A stretch of DNA of 64,000 nucleotides from Flavobacteria bacterium GWA2_35_26 (GCA_001800905.1 MGWH01000006.1:271599-335598), one strand, 5' to 3'; numbered from the stretch's first letter, positions 43,119 through 53,106 are shown. Made by a program: numbers and translations. The notes: generated by a model from the letters alone, not told the origin.

Positions 43119-44570
43119 ATGAAAATCCAATCGCTACTCGTATTATTTTTCGTTTTTGTAAACAGTAATTTGGCATTGGCTCAAGCCAAAAAAACAATTC
43201 CGGCTAGTCAAATTGAATTTCAGTCACCTGAATACGCAAATAAAATGTACTATTTAGCCAGTCACTATGGCAAATACCAAACGTTATTGGATTCTGTAAA
43301 AGGAACTTCCGAAGGCAAATTAGTCTTTAAAAAAGGTCAAAAATATGTGGAAGGGATTTATATGTTAGTTACTCCCGACAAGAAAATAGAATTGGAATTC
43401 ATGATGGATAACGACCAAAAATTCGCAATTCAACTAACCAATCCTACTGAGAAAACAATTTCTATACAAAACTCACCTTTGAACCAAGATTTCAACGCGT
43501 TCAATTCCTTTTTCAAAACCAAAATGGAAGGAATCAAAGCTTTAGAAAAAAACCTAGCCGATACAAAGACCCAACAAGACAGTGCTATTGTAATTCAAGA
43601 TTTGAAGAGAATTCAAGGCGAAATCAATCTATATAAGAATAATTATATCCAAACCAATCCGGCGAATACCTTAGCGTTGTTGTTTCGAATGAGTCAGCCT
43701 ATTGACAACTTCTCAAACAAACCGGCCGAAGAAAAACTAGCCACTAAAACAGATTCTATTGCCTATTTGAAGAAGCATTTTTTTGACGGCATCGATTTTA
43801 AAGACAATCGCTTATTGCGAAATCCATTTTTAGAAAACCGAATTACTACCTACTTCAACTCTTTCGTTCCTGTAACACCTGAAGCGGTTACTGCTGAAAT
43901 CAACCAAATTTTAAATCAAACCGATCTTCCTAACGGAGATGTTTTCAAATACCTTAGTTTACATTTTGTTGATTTGTATGCCGAGCCAAAAATCATGGGA
44001 ATGGATCGTGTGTTCATTAACATTTACAATACTTATTTCAAAAACAAAGAATACCCTTGGCTACAGCTCAAACAAAAAGAATTCTTTAAATTCAAAGTAG
44101 CGAGTATCAAAGACAATTTAGTAGGTGATAAAGGACGTAATTTATTCATGTTGACCCAAGATCAAAAACGAATTGATTTGTACGATATCAAAGCCAAATA
44201 CACCGTAATCGCTTTTTGGGATCCTACTTGTGGGCATTGCGCTACCGAAATTCCGAAAATGCACCAATTGTATGAAACAGAATGGAAACAAAAAGGCGTT
44301 GTCGTTTTTGCCATAAACAACAACACCAATGAAATGGTAAAATGGAAAGAGTTTATTGAAAAAGAAAAACTATCCGATTGGACTAATGTATATCCGGCTC
44401 CTGTAGTTACCGGAAATTACACCAAAGAAGATGTCGATTTCCAAACATTGTACAATGTAAGACAAACTCCGGTGATCTACCTTTTGGACCAAGACAAAAA
44501 AATCATCGCTAAAAAAGTAGGTCCCGAAAACTACACTAAAATCATAGAGCAATTGGAGAAGAAAAAATAA
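43119..44570 (+). CDS. TlpA-like thioredoxin-fold lipid/redox protein with N-terminal DUF4369/DUF5106-type region
   Basis: A periplasmic protein of 483 residues with a signal peptide (LALAQ). Residues about 30-150 form a beta-rich N-terminal region of the DUF4369 kind, residues about 180-330 are helical and fit DUF5106, and residues 335-480 carry a thioredoxin fold with the redox site WDPTCGHCATEIP near 370 and cis-proline VRQTPVIYLL. This architecture is common in Bacteroidota; it probably reduces or isomerises disulfides in secreted proteins. The exact partner is unknown. It is monocistronic. Confidence 0.9.
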   Translation: MKIQSLLVLFFVFVNSNLALAQAKKTIPASQIEFQSPEYANKMYYLASHYGKYQTLLDSVKGTSEGKLVFKKGQKYVEGIYMLVTPDKKIELEFMMDNDQKFAIQLTNPTEKTISIQNSPLNQDFNAFNSFFKTKMEGIKALEKNLADTKTQQDSAIVIQDLKRIQGEINLYKNNYIQTNPANTLALLFRMSQPIDNFSNKPAEEKLATKTDSIAYLKKHFFDGIDFKDNRLLRNPFLENRITTYFNSFVPVTPEAVTAEINQILNQTDLPNGDVFKYLSLHFVDLYAEPKIMGMDRVFINIYNTYFKNKEYPWLQLKQKEFFKFKVASIKDNLVGDKGRNLFMLTQDQKRIDLYDIKAKYTVIAFWDPTCGHCATEIPKMHQLYETEWKQKGVVVFAINNNTNEMVKWKEFIEKEKLSDWTNVYPAPVVTGNYTKEDVDFQTLYNVRQTPVIYLLDQDKKIIAKKVGPENYTKIIEQLEKKK

Positions 44571-44633
44571 AATTATCTCTCGTAAGGTTAATAACTATTT
44601 TTCTATTGAAAGTAATCTGAACTTTCTGTTTGT

Positions 44634-44641
44634 TACATTTG
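44634..44641 (+). promoter_or_regulatory. umuDC -7 box (TACATTTG)
   Basis: Exact TAnnTTTG match six bases before the umuD ATG. The sequence 44611-44635 has GTAA and TTAC ends that could be an operator half-site pair, but the match is short. Confidence 0.4.
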
Positions 44642-44646
44642 TTTCG

Positions 44647-45096
44647 ATGAAATTAAAACCGTTACATACCACTACTACCCTTGAGTTTTACACTCCTGAT
44701 TTTTCAACAGAGGCGCGACTACCCTATGTTGACGCTGGTTTACGCGCTGGTTTTCCATCACCCGCTGATGATTTTATTGAATTATCTATTGACATTAATA
44801 AAGAATACATCAAAAACAGAGATTGTACTTTCTTTGCTAAGGTAAAAGGTCATTCCATGAAGAATGCCGGAATTTATGATGGCGATTTACTCATCATAGA
44901 CAAAAGTTTAGAACCTCAAAACGATAAAATTGCGGTCTGCCAAATCGATGGCAACTTTACGGTAAAACGCATCAAAATTGAACACAATATAGTGTGGTTA
45001 ATTGCCGAAAATGAAGATTTTGAACCCATCAAAGTCACTCCCGAAAACGAATTGATTATTTGGGGAATTGTAACCGCATCCATCAAAAAATTCTAA
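44647..45096 (+). CDS. umuD: UmuD-like self-cleaving subunit of an error-prone DNA polymerase (S24 family)
   Basis: UmuD-type proteins cut themselves after RecA filament contact and then activate the Y-family polymerase. The 149-residue product keeps the cleavage site as A34-G35 (RAGFPSP; the Cys-Gly of E. coli UmuD is Ala-Gly here, as in LexA), the nucleophile S70 in KGHSM and the base K107 in FTVKRIK. There is no DNA-binding helix-turn-helix at the N-terminus, so it is not LexA. The TAA stop overlaps the umuC ATG (TAATG), indicating translational coupling. Confidence 0.93.
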   Translation: MKLKPLHTTTTLEFYTPDFSTEARLPYVDAGLRAGFPSPADDFIELSIDINKEYIKNRDCTFFAKVKGHSMKNAGIYDGDLLIIDKSLEPQNDKIAVCQIDGNFTVKRIKIEHNIVWLIAENEDFEPIKVTPENELIIWGIVTASIKKF

Positions 45097-46355
45097 TGTT
45101 TGCACTCGTAGATTGTAATAATTTCTATGCCTCTTGTCAAAGGGTATTTGAACCGCATTTAATTGGAAAACCAGTAGTGATCCTTTCCAATAATGACGGT
45201 TGTGTTATTGCGCGTTCCAATGAGGCCAAAGCATTAGGCATTCCCATGGGAGCACCCGCTTTTCAATTTGAGGCGTTATTTAAAAAAAATCAAGTGCATG
45301 TCTATTCTTCCAATTATGCACTCTACGGCGACATGAGTAGCCGGGTGATGAATCTCTTAACTACCTTCACGCCTGAAATTGAAGTATACAGTATTGACGA
45401 AGCCTTTTTAAAATTCAAAGGATTTGAATTGTTTGACTTGGAAGAATACGGAATTAAAATGCAACGCACCGTTACTAAAGGCACCGGAATTCCAGTAAGT
45501 ATTGGTTTTGCACCCACTAAAGCACTGGCAAAAGTGGCCAATAAGATCGCTAAAAAATTCCCGGAGCGAACTCAAAGCGTCTATGTAATTGATTCGGAAG
45601 AAAAGAGAATCAAAGCGTTGAAATGGACTAAAATCGCGGATGTTTGGGGCATTGGACGACGCTATGCCAAACGTCTAGAATCACTCCATATCAAAACAGC
45701 TTATGCTTTTACCCAATTATCCGATGATTGGGTACGCAAAGAAATGTCGGTGGTAGGTTTACGATTAAAGCGTGAATTGGAAGGAAAGCCGACCTTAGAT
45801 TTAGAAGAAGCTTCCAATAAAAAAGCCATTGCTACCACGCGTTCTTTCGAAAAAACCTATACTAGTTTGGATCAAGTTTCAGAACGAGTAGCCACTTTTA
45901 CAGCCCATTGTGCCGAAAAAATACGAAAACAACAAAGTCAGTGCAACCTAGTCATGGTCTTTGTGAAAACTAACGGATTCAGTCCAAATGCACCACAATA
46001 TTCCCGAAGTATTGTCATTAAAACAGATTACCCAACCGATTCCACCATCGATTTAAACCGCTATGCGCAAATAGGTTTGAAAGCCATTTTTAAAGAAGGA
46101 TATCAGTACAAAAAAGCAGGAGTAATTTGCATGGGCTTAACCCCTAATGCAACGGTGCAATTGTCCTTGTTTACCACTGCCAATCCAAAACACCAACCTT
46201 TAATGCGCGTGGTAGACCGACTCAATCATTCCATAGGAAAAACCGTAGTGCGTTTTGCAAGCCAATCTTTTGGTAGGCAATGGAAAATGAAACAAGAAAA
46301 ACTATCCCAACGCTATACTACCAATATCAAAGAAGTAGTGGAGATTGAATTATAA
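45096..46355 (+). CDS. umuC: Y-family error-prone DNA polymerase UmuC-like
   Basis: The catalytic subunit of translesion synthesis. Starting at MFALVDCNNF (ATG overlapping the umuD stop) the product is 419 residues, near the E. coli length of 422. Motifs: CNNFYASCQRVF at the N-terminus, the catalytic acidic pair in YSIDEAFL near 100, and VWGIGRRYAKRL (helix-hairpin-helix) near 190. The C-terminal little finger is basic. A downstream clamp-binding motif is plausible in VQLSLF near 350. The frame opens further upstream at 45060, but that would overlap umuD deeply. Confidence 0.94.
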   Translation: MFALVDCNNFYASCQRVFEPHLIGKPVVILSNNDGCVIARSNEAKALGIPMGAPAFQFEALFKKNQVHVYSSNYALYGDMSSRVMNLLTTFTPEIEVYSIDEAFLKFKGFELFDLEEYGIKMQRTVTKGTGIPVSIGFAPTKALAKVANKIAKKFPERTQSVYVIDSEEKRIKALKWTKIADVWGIGRRYAKRLESLHIKTAYAFTQLSDDWVRKEMSVVGLRLKRELEGKPTLDLEEASNKKAIATTRSFEKTYTSLDQVSERVATFTAHCAEKIRKQQSQCNLVMVFVKTNGFSPNAPQYSRSIVIKTDYPTDSTIDLNRYAQIGLKAIFKEGYQYKKAGVICMGLTPNATVQLSLFTTANPKHQPLMRVVDRLNHSIGKTVVRFASQSFGRQWKMKQEKLSQRYTTNIKEVVEIEL

Positions 46356-46383
46356 TTCAATTAAGTATAATCCAAAAACAAAA

Positions 46384-46407
46384 AAACCTACTGTTTCCAG
46401 TAGGTTT
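46384..46407 (-). terminator. Terminator of the tRNA cluster
   Basis: AAACCTACTG-TTTC-CAGTAGGTTT followed on the minus strand by a T-run, 7 bases beyond the tRNA-Arg 3' end. The left flank A-run may also let it end umuC transcription. Confidence 0.8.
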
Positions 46408-46413
46408 ATAATG

Positions 46414-46487
<74 letters not shown>

Positions 46488-46500
46488 AGTGTTGTTGTAG

Positions 46501-46575
46501 TCGGGGTGGCAGGATTCGAACCTGCGGCCTCCTGCTCCCAAAGCAGGCGCGATAACCGGGCTACGCTACACCCCG
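46501..46575 (-). tRNA. tRNA-Pro (anticodon TGG)
   Basis: Cloverleaf on the minus strand: acceptor CGGGGTG pairs with CACCCCG; anticodon stem CCTGC/GCAGG with loop TTTGGGA, anticodon TGG; T-arm GGTTCGAATCC. CCA is not encoded. Confidence 0.95.
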
Positions 46576-46594
46576 AAAAAGCAAAATAAAAAAG

Positions 46595-46678
46595 CGGAGA
46601 GACAGGGACTCGAACCCTGGCGACGATTGCTCGTCGACAGATTAGCAATCTGCTCCATTACCACTCTGGCACCTCTCC
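46595..46678 (-). tRNA. tRNA-Ser (anticodon GCT)
   Basis: Long-variable-arm tRNA on the minus strand: acceptor GGAGAGG with CTCTCC, anticodon stem AGATT/AATCT with loop containing GCT, variable arm CGACGAGC...GTCG, T-arm GGTTCGAGTCC. It is first in the Ser-Pro-Arg transcript. Confidence 0.95.
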
Positions 46679-46710
46679 AAGCTCAAAGAACGTGTCCTAT
46701 TTTGCGGTGG

Positions 46711-46741
46711 CAAATGTAGCACTTCATTGTATTAATCACAA
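46711..46741 (-). promoter_or_regulatory. Promoter of the tRNA-Ser-Pro-Arg transcript
   Basis: TTG, 20 bases, TACATTTG on the minus strand, a full consensus match; the -7 box is 32 bases before the tRNA-Ser 5' end. Confidence 0.75.
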
Positions 46742-46862
46742 CTATTTTATGCCTTTTTTTACTTTTATTTTTAGAAATTCGTTAAATCAGTTCACAATCA
46801 AGCGAGTAGCTACAATCAACCGCCTCTTTATAAATACCAAAACAGAATACTGAAATCAAAAT

Positions 46863-46891
46863 TTGAATTTGCATAAAAAAGAGTAAATTTG
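46863..46891 (+). promoter_or_regulatory. Thiolase gene promoter
   Basis: TTG at 46863-46865, 18 bases, TAAATTTG at 46884-46891, full consensus match 23 bases upstream of the ATG. Confidence 0.7.
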
Positions 46892-46914
46892 CTACACCAA
46901 CTAATTAAAGTACT

Positions 46915-48093
46915 ATGAACAAAAGAGTCGTTATTGTAGCCGCTGCCCGAACTCCCATTGGAAGTTTTATGGGAGGATTATCAACCACTCCTGCGCCACA
47001 ATTAGGAGCCATTGCTATCAAAGGTGCACTAGAGAAAATCCATCTCGATCCTGCTTTAGTTGATGAAGTGTTCATGGGAAATGTGGTACAAGCTGGTGTA
47101 GGACAAGCTCCTGCAAGACAAGCCGCACTTTTTGCTGGCTTACCTAATTCGGTTGCTTGTACTACAGTAAATAAAGTATGTGCCTCCGGAATGAAAGCCG
47201 TAATGTTTGCCGCTCAAGCCATTCAATCTGGCGATGCTGAAGTTGTCATTGCTGGCGGAATGGAAAACATGAGTTTGATTCCACACTATACTCACCTTAG
47301 AGCGGGAACTAAATTTGGTCCCACTACCCTATTAGACGGAATGCAAAAAGACGGACTTACCGATGCCTATGACAATACTGCTATGGGAGTAAGTGCCGAT
47401 CTTTGTGCTAGCGAGTATAAAATTTCTAGAGATGAGCAAGACCAATTTGCCATTCAATCCTATGAGCGAAGTTCCAAAGCTTGGGAAGCTGGAAAATTTG
47501 ATAACGAAATTGTTCCCGTAGCAGTGCCTCAGCGCAAGGGAGAGCCTGTAATCGTTTCAAAAGATGAAGAGTACACCAATGTAAAATTGGATAGAGTTAG
47601 TAGCTTAAACCCTGCTTTTACCAAAGACGGAACGGTTACAGCTGCCAATGCTTCTACCATTAATGATGGAGCAGCTGCTTTGGTACTCATGAGTGAAGAA
47701 AAAGCAATCGCATTGGGTATATCTCCTTTGGCGTATGTCCTTTCGTATGCTGATGCAGCACAAGAACCAAAATGGTTTACTACAAGTCCAGCACTAGCAC
47801 TTCCGAAAGCCTTGAAAAAAGCCAACCTCACCATGGAAGACGTTGACTATTTTGAGTTTAACGAAGCTTTTTCAGTAGTAGGTTTGGCCAATGCCAAAAT
47901 ATTAAATCTAGATATAAATAAAGTAAACGTAAACGGTGGTGCTGTTTCATTAGGACATCCGCTGGGATGTTCTGGAGCACGAATCATCGTGACATTATTG
48001 AATGTATTGGAACAAAATAACGGAAAAATTGGAGCAGCAGCAATCTGTAATGGTGGCGGTGGAGCTTCTGCAATACTAATTGAAAGAGCCTAA
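46915..48093 (+). CDS. atoB: Acetyl-CoA C-acetyltransferase (thiolase)
   Basis: Thiolases condense two acetyl-CoA or cleave 3-ketoacyl-CoA. The 392-residue product is a full-length type II thiolase: the acyl-enzyme Cys in VNKVCASGMKA near 88, NEAFSVV (Asn/Glu), GGAVSLGHPLGCSGAR with the catalytic His and CNGGGGASA with the second Cys. A biosynthetic or acetoacetyl-CoA role is more likely than long-chain beta-oxidation because no fadB-type partner is adjacent. It has its own promoter and is followed 23 bases later by the NlpC/P60 gene. Confidence 0.95.
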   Translation: MNKRVVIVAAARTPIGSFMGGLSTTPAPQLGAIAIKGALEKIHLDPALVDEVFMGNVVQAGVGQAPARQAALFAGLPNSVACTTVNKVCASGMKAVMFAAQAIQSGDAEVVIAGGMENMSLIPHYTHLRAGTKFGPTTLLDGMQKDGLTDAYDNTAMGVSADLCASEYKISRDEQDQFAIQSYERSSKAWEAGKFDNEIVPVAVPQRKGEPVIVSKDEEYTNVKLDRVSSLNPAFTKDGTVTAANASTINDGAAALVLMSEEKAIALGISPLAYVLSYADAAQEPKWFTTSPALALPKALKKANLTMEDVDYFEFNEAFSVVGLANAKILNLDINKVNVNGGAVSLGHPLGCSGARIIVTLLNVLEQNNGKIGAAAICNGGGGASAILIERA

Positions 48094-48116
48094 ATCATAA
48101 CTATAAAGAGTCATCA

Positions 48117-48878
48117 ATGTTTGGAATTTGTAATCTAGCCATTATCCCAGTTCGAGCGGAGCCTAGCGACAGAAGCGAAATAGTTTCTCAAGTTTTGTTT
48201 GGCGAACATTTTGAAGTGGTAGAAGAGTTAAAACAATGGCGACGAATCAAATTACAGTATGACGATTATGAAGGTTGGGTTGATTCCAAACAATTCCAAA
48301 TTATTTCTGAAGCAGCTTATAACACCCTCTCAAAAGAACCAATTGTTTTAAATGCCGATTTGATTGATTACATCTCTGCTCCTAACAACACTTTATTACC
48401 AATTCCTATAGGAGCCTCGCTGTCATTTTTACAACATAGCGATATCAATACAGCTCAATTTGAATTTGAAGGAACTAAAACCAGCGGAATTCAGGATAAA
48501 AACCAACTCATCTCTACTGCATTTATGTATTTGAATGCGCCCTATTTATGGGGAGGAAAAACACCTTTCGGAATTGACTGTTCTGGTTTTACTCAAATGG
48601 TGTACAAATTAAATGGTTATCATTTGTTTAGAGATGCTTCGCAACAAGCAACACAGGGTGAAGCCTTGAGTTTTATTGAAGAAAGCGAACCAGGAGATCT
48701 AGCTTTTTTTGATAATGAAGAAGGAAACATTATCCATGTGGGTATTATAATGGAAAACAATTACATTATTCATGCTAGCGGAAAAGTTCGGATTGATCGT
48801 CTGGATCATTTAGGAATTTTTAATCCCGAAACACAAAAACACACCCACAAACTAAGAGTCATCAAAAAAATTATATAA
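48117..48878 (+). CDS. NlpC/P60 family peptidase with N-terminal SH3-like domains
   Basis: C40 cysteine peptidases cut gamma-D-Glu-mDAP bonds in peptidoglycan peptides. The 253-residue protein has a bacterial SH3 domain (about residues 5-65: IPVRAEPSDRSEIVSQVLFGE, EGWVDSKQF), a second partial one, and a catalytic domain with Cys in GIDCSGFTQMVY near 155, His in IIHVGIIM and a polar third residue in IIHASG. It has no signal peptide, so it may act in the cytoplasm on recycled peptides, like YkfC-type enzymes. It ends at the bidirectional terminator 48881-48912. Confidence 0.93.
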   Translation: MFGICNLAIIPVRAEPSDRSEIVSQVLFGEHFEVVEELKQWRRIKLQYDDYEGWVDSKQFQIISEAAYNTLSKEPIVLNADLIDYISAPNNTLLPIPIGASLSFLQHSDINTAQFEFEGTKTSGIQDKNQLISTAFMYLNAPYLWGGKTPFGIDCSGFTQMVYKLNGYHLFRDASQQATQGEALSFIEESEPGDLAFFDNEEGNIIHVGIIMENNYIIHASGKVRIDRLDHLGIFNPETQKHTHKLRVIKKII

Positions 48879-48880
48879 AT

Positions 48881-48912
48881 AAAAAAGCCGAATTTTTCAA
48901 TTCGGCTTTTTT
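48881..48912. terminator. Bidirectional terminator
   Basis: A6 GCCGAATT-TTTC-AATTCGGC T6, between the converging NlpC/P60 gene and TPR gene. Confidence 0.9.
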
Positions 48913-48932
48913 ATTGGTTCAAAGAATGAAAA

Positions 48933-50207
48933 TTATTTTTTCATTTTAGCTTTCAATGCTTTTGCTTTTTCAGTCATTTCTAACGCTCTGTAAACACTTA
49001 ACAAAGTTCCTTTTACTTCTTCGTTTGTACCATCCAATTCAGATGCTTTTTCTAAATAAGGCAAAGCAGATGTAAATACAGCTTCTCTTTGTTTTTTCAA
49101 CACTTCGTAACGTTTGTTGTCTTTTTCAGAGTTACCTAATTTTTGAATTTCTTCAAATAATTTTTTATCAGCATCTAATTTTAAGATCGCCAAATTCAAA
49201 TACGCATTTACGTAGTCAGGTTTGATTTCGATCGCTCTTTTGTAATATTTCTCAGCCTCTACTAAATTTTTAGCATTATAACTGATTACCCCTAAGTTAA
49301 AAACTAAGTCCGCATCGTTTGGGCTTTGTGCCAAAACTTCCGTGATTAATTTTTTGTAGGTGTCGTAATCTTTAGTATCCAGATATAAATTTGCTTCAGT
49401 AAGAATTAATGATTTATCATCTGGATTAGCCGCTCTAGCCTCAGCCACTGCCTTTTTAGCTTCAGCCACTTTTCCGTTTTGTACCAAAATCAAAGCCATA
49501 TTTTTGAAGATTTCGCCTCTTTTAGATGGAATATCTTCTGTTCTTGGTTTTTCGTGGGTACCTAATTTCACCATTTGGTCTCTTTCTTTTGCAGTTGGAA
49601 AAAATTGCTCTTCACCATTGATTTTATTCACTGCATAGAAATTAGTTCCTTTACCCGAATAGTTTAACTTTTTTAATTCATCATACGCATTATAGGCTGT
49701 TTCATATTCTTTTGCATTTACATAAGTAGAGGCTGCATAATACAAATTGATGGTATCTTTTTTATCCAACAAATAGGCATCATATAATTTTTTAGCCCCA
49801 GCAGCATGTTTTTCTGCTTTGGAATCAGCGATAGCCGCATTGATTAATTTGTATTTAACATCAATAATTGAAGTTGACGCTTGAGCTGAAAACTTTGCTT
49901 TACCAGAAGTTTTCTCAATTGTCAATACTTCTTGGTAGGCTTTGGCAGCAGCCGAAAGATTAGCATCTGTATTTTCATTTTTTGTAGCTAAAGCCAAGTG
50001 AGCATTAGCTTTTACAAATTGGAATTGTGCTTTTTCAGCATCTGGCGCAGCTGCAGACGCAGCTTCAGCTCCTTGTAAAATAGTTATTGCTTCTTGAGCA
50101 TTTCCTGCTTTTAATGCTTTTTCAGCTGCTTTAATTTGGTCTTTTTGAGCAAAAGTGGCAACCGATATCAGCAAAGCTGATGCTAGTAGTACATATTTAC
50201 TTTTCAT
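48933..50207 (-). CDS. Exported tetratricopeptide-repeat protein
   Basis: The 424-residue protein has a signal peptide (ALLISVATFAQ) and helical repeats throughout. Clear TPR units are seen near residues 275-360 (NDADLVFNLGVISYNAKNLVEAEKYYKRAIEIKPDYVNAYLNLAILKL), with weaker alpha-hairpins before. The first mature repeats are Ala/Lys-rich (AEKALKAGNAQEAITILQGAEA). It is probably a periplasmic scaffold protein. The gene starts 39 bases after gyrA ends on the same strand, so the two share a transcript; a functional link to gyrase is not implied. Confidence 0.88.
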   Translation of the reverse strand: MKSKYVLLASALLISVATFAQKDQIKAAEKALKAGNAQEAITILQGAEAASAAAPDAEKAQFQFVKANAHLALATKNENTDANLSAAAKAYQEVLTIEKTSGKAKFSAQASTSIIDVKYKLINAAIADSKAEKHAAGAKKLYDAYLLDKKDTINLYYAASTYVNAKEYETAYNAYDELKKLNYSGKGTNFYAVNKINGEEQFFPTAKERDQMVKLGTHEKPRTEDIPSKRGEIFKNMALILVQNGKVAEAKKAVAEARAANPDDKSLILTEANLYLDTKDYDTYKKLITEVLAQSPNDADLVFNLGVISYNAKNLVEAEKYYKRAIEIKPDYVNAYLNLAILKLDADKKLFEEIQKLGNSEKDNKRYEVLKKQREAVFTSALPYLEKASELDGTNEEVKGTLLSVYRALEMTEKAKALKAKMKK

Positions 50208-50246
50208 AGTATTCTAAATTTGATTGGTTTTAATTATAGTTTTTAT

Positions 50247-52868
50247 TTATTCGTCAGAATCATCTTCGTCAGCATCATCTCCTTCTTCGTCGTCCACGAT
50301 TTCCTCGTCATCATCATCATCATCGTCAGCAGCACCATCATCTTCTAGTACTTCTAGAACTGGTTTTACTCTTTCAATCACTTCGACTTCAATTGGATTT
50401 CCATCTTCATCTAATTCAACCTCGGCCGGATCGTCCTTCATTACTTTAGTAACCGCCGCAATAGAATCATTTCCTTTGATGTTGATTAATTTTACTCCTT
50501 GAGTTGCACGTCCCATAACACGAAGATCTTCCACCGCCATACGGATAGTCAAACCTGATTTGTTGATAATCATCAAATCATCAGCATCAGTCACCGCATT
50601 GATCGAAATCAATTGACCCGTTTTTTCGGTAATATTCAATGTTTTCACACCTTTTCCACCACGATTCGTGATTCTGTACTCATCTAAGCTAGAACGTTTA
50701 CCGTAACCATTTTCAGCAACAACTAAAATTTCGCTGCTCATATCGTTCACAGTCACCATTCCGATTACTTCATCTTTATCGTCTTTCAAAGTAATTCCGC
50801 GAACTCCCGAAGCTGTTCTACCCATTGGACGGGTTTTAGTTTCTTCAAAACGAACTAATTTACCCGACTTAACAGCCAAAATAATTTGACTTTCACCATT
50901 AGTCAATTGAGCCGCTAATAATTCGTCACCTTCTTTAATAGTAATAGCAGCAACTCCATTTACACGAGGTTTAGAATATTTCTCTAAAGAAGTTTTCTTC
51001 ACCTGTCCTTGTTTAGTCACCATCACTAAATTATGGCTCGTTACATACTCTTTGTCTTTCAAGTCTTGTGTACAAATGAATGCTTTCACTTTATCATCCG
51101 ACTCGATATTGATTAAGTTTTGTAATGCTCTTCCTTTGGCAGTTTTGCTTCCTTCTGGAATTTCGTACACACGCATCCAGAAACATTTCCCTTTTTGCGT
51201 AAAGAACATCATGTACTGGTGATTCGTAGCCACAAACATATGCTCTAAGAAATCTTGGTCACGAGTACCTGCACTTTTTTGTCCTACTCCACCTCTATTT
51301 TGAGTTTTGTATTCTGACAAGTTCGTACGTTTGATATAACCTGCATGTGAAATTGTAATGACTACATTTTCATCAGCAATCAAATCTTCGATACTTACAT
51401 CGCCACCAGAATATTCGATTTGAGAACGACGCTCATCACCATATTTATCTCTGATTTCAACTAATTCTTCTTTGATCAAGGCGATTCTTAAATTCACATC
51501 AGCTAATAAGGCTCTTAAGTGCTCAATTAACTTCATGATTTCTTCGTACTCAGCACGTAATTTATCTTGCTCTAATCCTGTTAATTGACGCAAACGCATT
51601 TCAACAATAGCACGAGCTTGAATATCAGATAATTTGAATCTCTCGATTAATTTTTCTTTGGCTTCATCAGTATTTTTAGACGCTTTGATCAAAGCAATTA
51701 CTTCGTCAATATTGTCTGAAGCAATGATTAATCCTTCCAAAATATGCGCTCTTTCTTCTGCTTTACGCAATTCAAATTGTGTTCTACGAATAACCACATC
51801 GTGACGGTGCTCAACGAAATGATGAATCATATCTTTAAGATTCAACGTTTCTGGACGACCATTCACTAAGGCAATATTGTTTACACTGAATGAAGATTGT
51901 AATTGAGTATACTTATATAAGGTATTCAACACTACATTTGGTGTAGCATCACGTTTCAAGATATATACGATTCTCATACCATTTCTATCCGACTCATCAC
52001 GGATATTGGCAATACCTTCAATTTTCTTTTCGTTTACTAAGTCAGCAGTACGTTTGATCATATCTGCTTTATTCACTTGGTACGGAATTTCAGTTACAAT
52101 GATAGATTCTCTACCATCTACTTCTTCAAAACCTACTTTAGCACGAATGACTACTCTTCCACGACCCGTTTTGAACGCTTCACGCACTCCTTCGTATCCG
52201 TATATAATTCCTCCTGTTGGAAAATCGGGTGCTTTAACATGTGTAATTAACTCGTCAATTTCAATGTCATTATTGTCAATGTAGGCAATAGTTCCATTAA
52301 TAACTTCTGTCAAGTTGTGAGGCGGCATATTAGTAGCCATACCTACTGCAATACCTGTAGCTCCATTAATTAATAAGGTAGGAACACGGGTTGGCATTAC
52401 TTTAGGTTCGTACAACGTGTCGTCAAAGTTCAATTGGAAATCAACTGTTTCTTTTTCGATGTCAGCCATAATTTCTTCCGAAATCTTACGCATTCTAGCC
52501 TCAGTATAACGCATCGCTGCAGGACTATCACCATCAACAGAACCAAAGTTACCTTGTCCATCAACTAATAAGTAACGCATACTCCACTCTTGCGCCATAC
52601 GCACCATAGCATCATAAACTGAAGTATCACCGTGAGGGTGGTACTTACCTAAAACCTCCCCTACAATTCTAGCGGATTTTTTGTGGGCTTTATTAGAAAA
52701 AACTCCTAAATCATACATTCCGTAAAGTACTCTTCGATGCACAGGTTTCAAACCATCTCTAACATCTGGAAGTGCTCTTGATACAATTACCGACATCGAA
52801 TAATCGATGTAAGCTGATTTCATTTCATCTTCTATGTTAATAGGAATTAACTTTTCTCCTTCAGACAT
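50247..52868 (-). CDS. gyrA: DNA gyrase subunit A, with acidic C-terminal tail
   Basis: GyrA cuts and rejoins DNA during negative supercoiling. The 873 residues include the breakage-reunion domain with the quinolone region [19 protein letters not shown] (Thr and Asp at the positions of E. coli 83 and 87), the active Tyr in AMRYTEARM near 122, and the C-terminal pinwheel with the GyrA box ([10 protein letters not shown] near 535) and its repeats. The last 30 or so residues are almost all Asp and Glu. Thr at position 83 is probably the natural residue here, not evidence for resistance. It precedes the TPR gene on the same transcript. Confidence 0.97.
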   Translation of the reverse strand: MSEGEKLIPINIEDEMKSAYIDYSMSVIVSRALPDVRDGLKPVHRRVLYGMYDLGVFSNKAHKKSARIVGEVLGKYHPHGDTSVYDAMVRMAQEWSMRYLLVDGQGNFGSVDGDSPAAMRYTEARMRKISEEIMADIEKETVDFQLNFDDTLYEPKVMPTRVPTLLINGATGIAVGMATNMPPHNLTEVINGTIAYIDNNDIEIDELITHVKAPDFPTGGIIYGYEGVREAFKTGRGRVVIRAKVGFEEVDGRESIIVTEIPYQVNKADMIKRTADLVNEKKIEGIANIRDESDRNGMRIVYILKRDATPNVVLNTLYKYTQLQSSFSVNNIALVNGRPETLNLKDMIHHFVEHRHDVVIRRTQFELRKAEERAHILEGLIIASDNIDEVIALIKASKNTDEAKEKLIERFKLSDIQARAIVEMRLRQLTGLEQDKLRAEYEEIMKLIEHLRALLADVNLRIALIKEELVEIRDKYGDERRSQIEYSGGDVSIEDLIADENVVITISHAGYIKRTNLSEYKTQNRGGVGQKSAGTRDQDFLEHMFVATNHQYMMFFTQKGKCFWMRVYEIPEGSKTAKGRALQNLINIESDDKVKAFICTQDLKDKEYVTSHNLVMVTKQGQVKKTSLEKYSKPRVNGVAAITIKEGDELLAAQLTNGESQIILAVKSGKLVRFEETKTRPMGRTASGVRGITLKDDKDEVIGMVTVNDMSSEILVVAENGYGKRSSLDEYRITNRGGKGVKTLNITEKTGQLISINAVTDADDLMIINKSGLTIRMAVEDLRVMGRATQGVKLINIKGNDSIAAVTKVMKDDPAEVELDEDGNPIEVEVIERVKPVLEVLEDDGAADDDDDDDEEIVDDEEGDDADEDDSDE

Positions 52869-53075
52869 AAGTTATTATATTAAAAAATTATATTAGTTTC
52901 AAAACGTGCCAATATACGGAGATTTGAAATTTTTAATGGTATTTTTAACTACTTATTTCAATGATTTATTAACAACTTTTCCATGTGTTTTGGTTAATAA
53001 AATAAGCCGATTTATACTGTCATTTTATTATTTTTTTTGTCAATTAGCTGACAGCAGTAGTTAAGGGTATGGTAT

Positions 53076-53106
53076 TTGGTTTTCCAAACCCAATTAACTA
53101 AATTTA
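53076..53106 (+). promoter_or_regulatory. clpC promoter
   Basis: TTG at 53076-53078, 20 bases, TAAATTTA at 53099-53106 (one mismatch to TAnnTTTG), 20 bases upstream of the ATG. The spacer contains a GGTTT-TCC-AAACC inverted repeat that could be an operator. Confidence 0.55.

Noticed and set aside
44611..44635. GTAA...TTAC ends upstream of umuD as an SOS box.
   Set aside because: Only four bases on each side match and the spacing is not that of a known LexA site; it is mentioned only as weak.
50224..50502. Plus-strand reading frame made almost entirely of Ser.
   Set aside because: It is the complement of the Asp/Glu tail of gyrA; no start signals or family features.
50247..52868. Thr at gyrA position 83 as quinolone resistance.
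   Set aside because: Without relatives for comparison, Thr here is more likely the natural residue.
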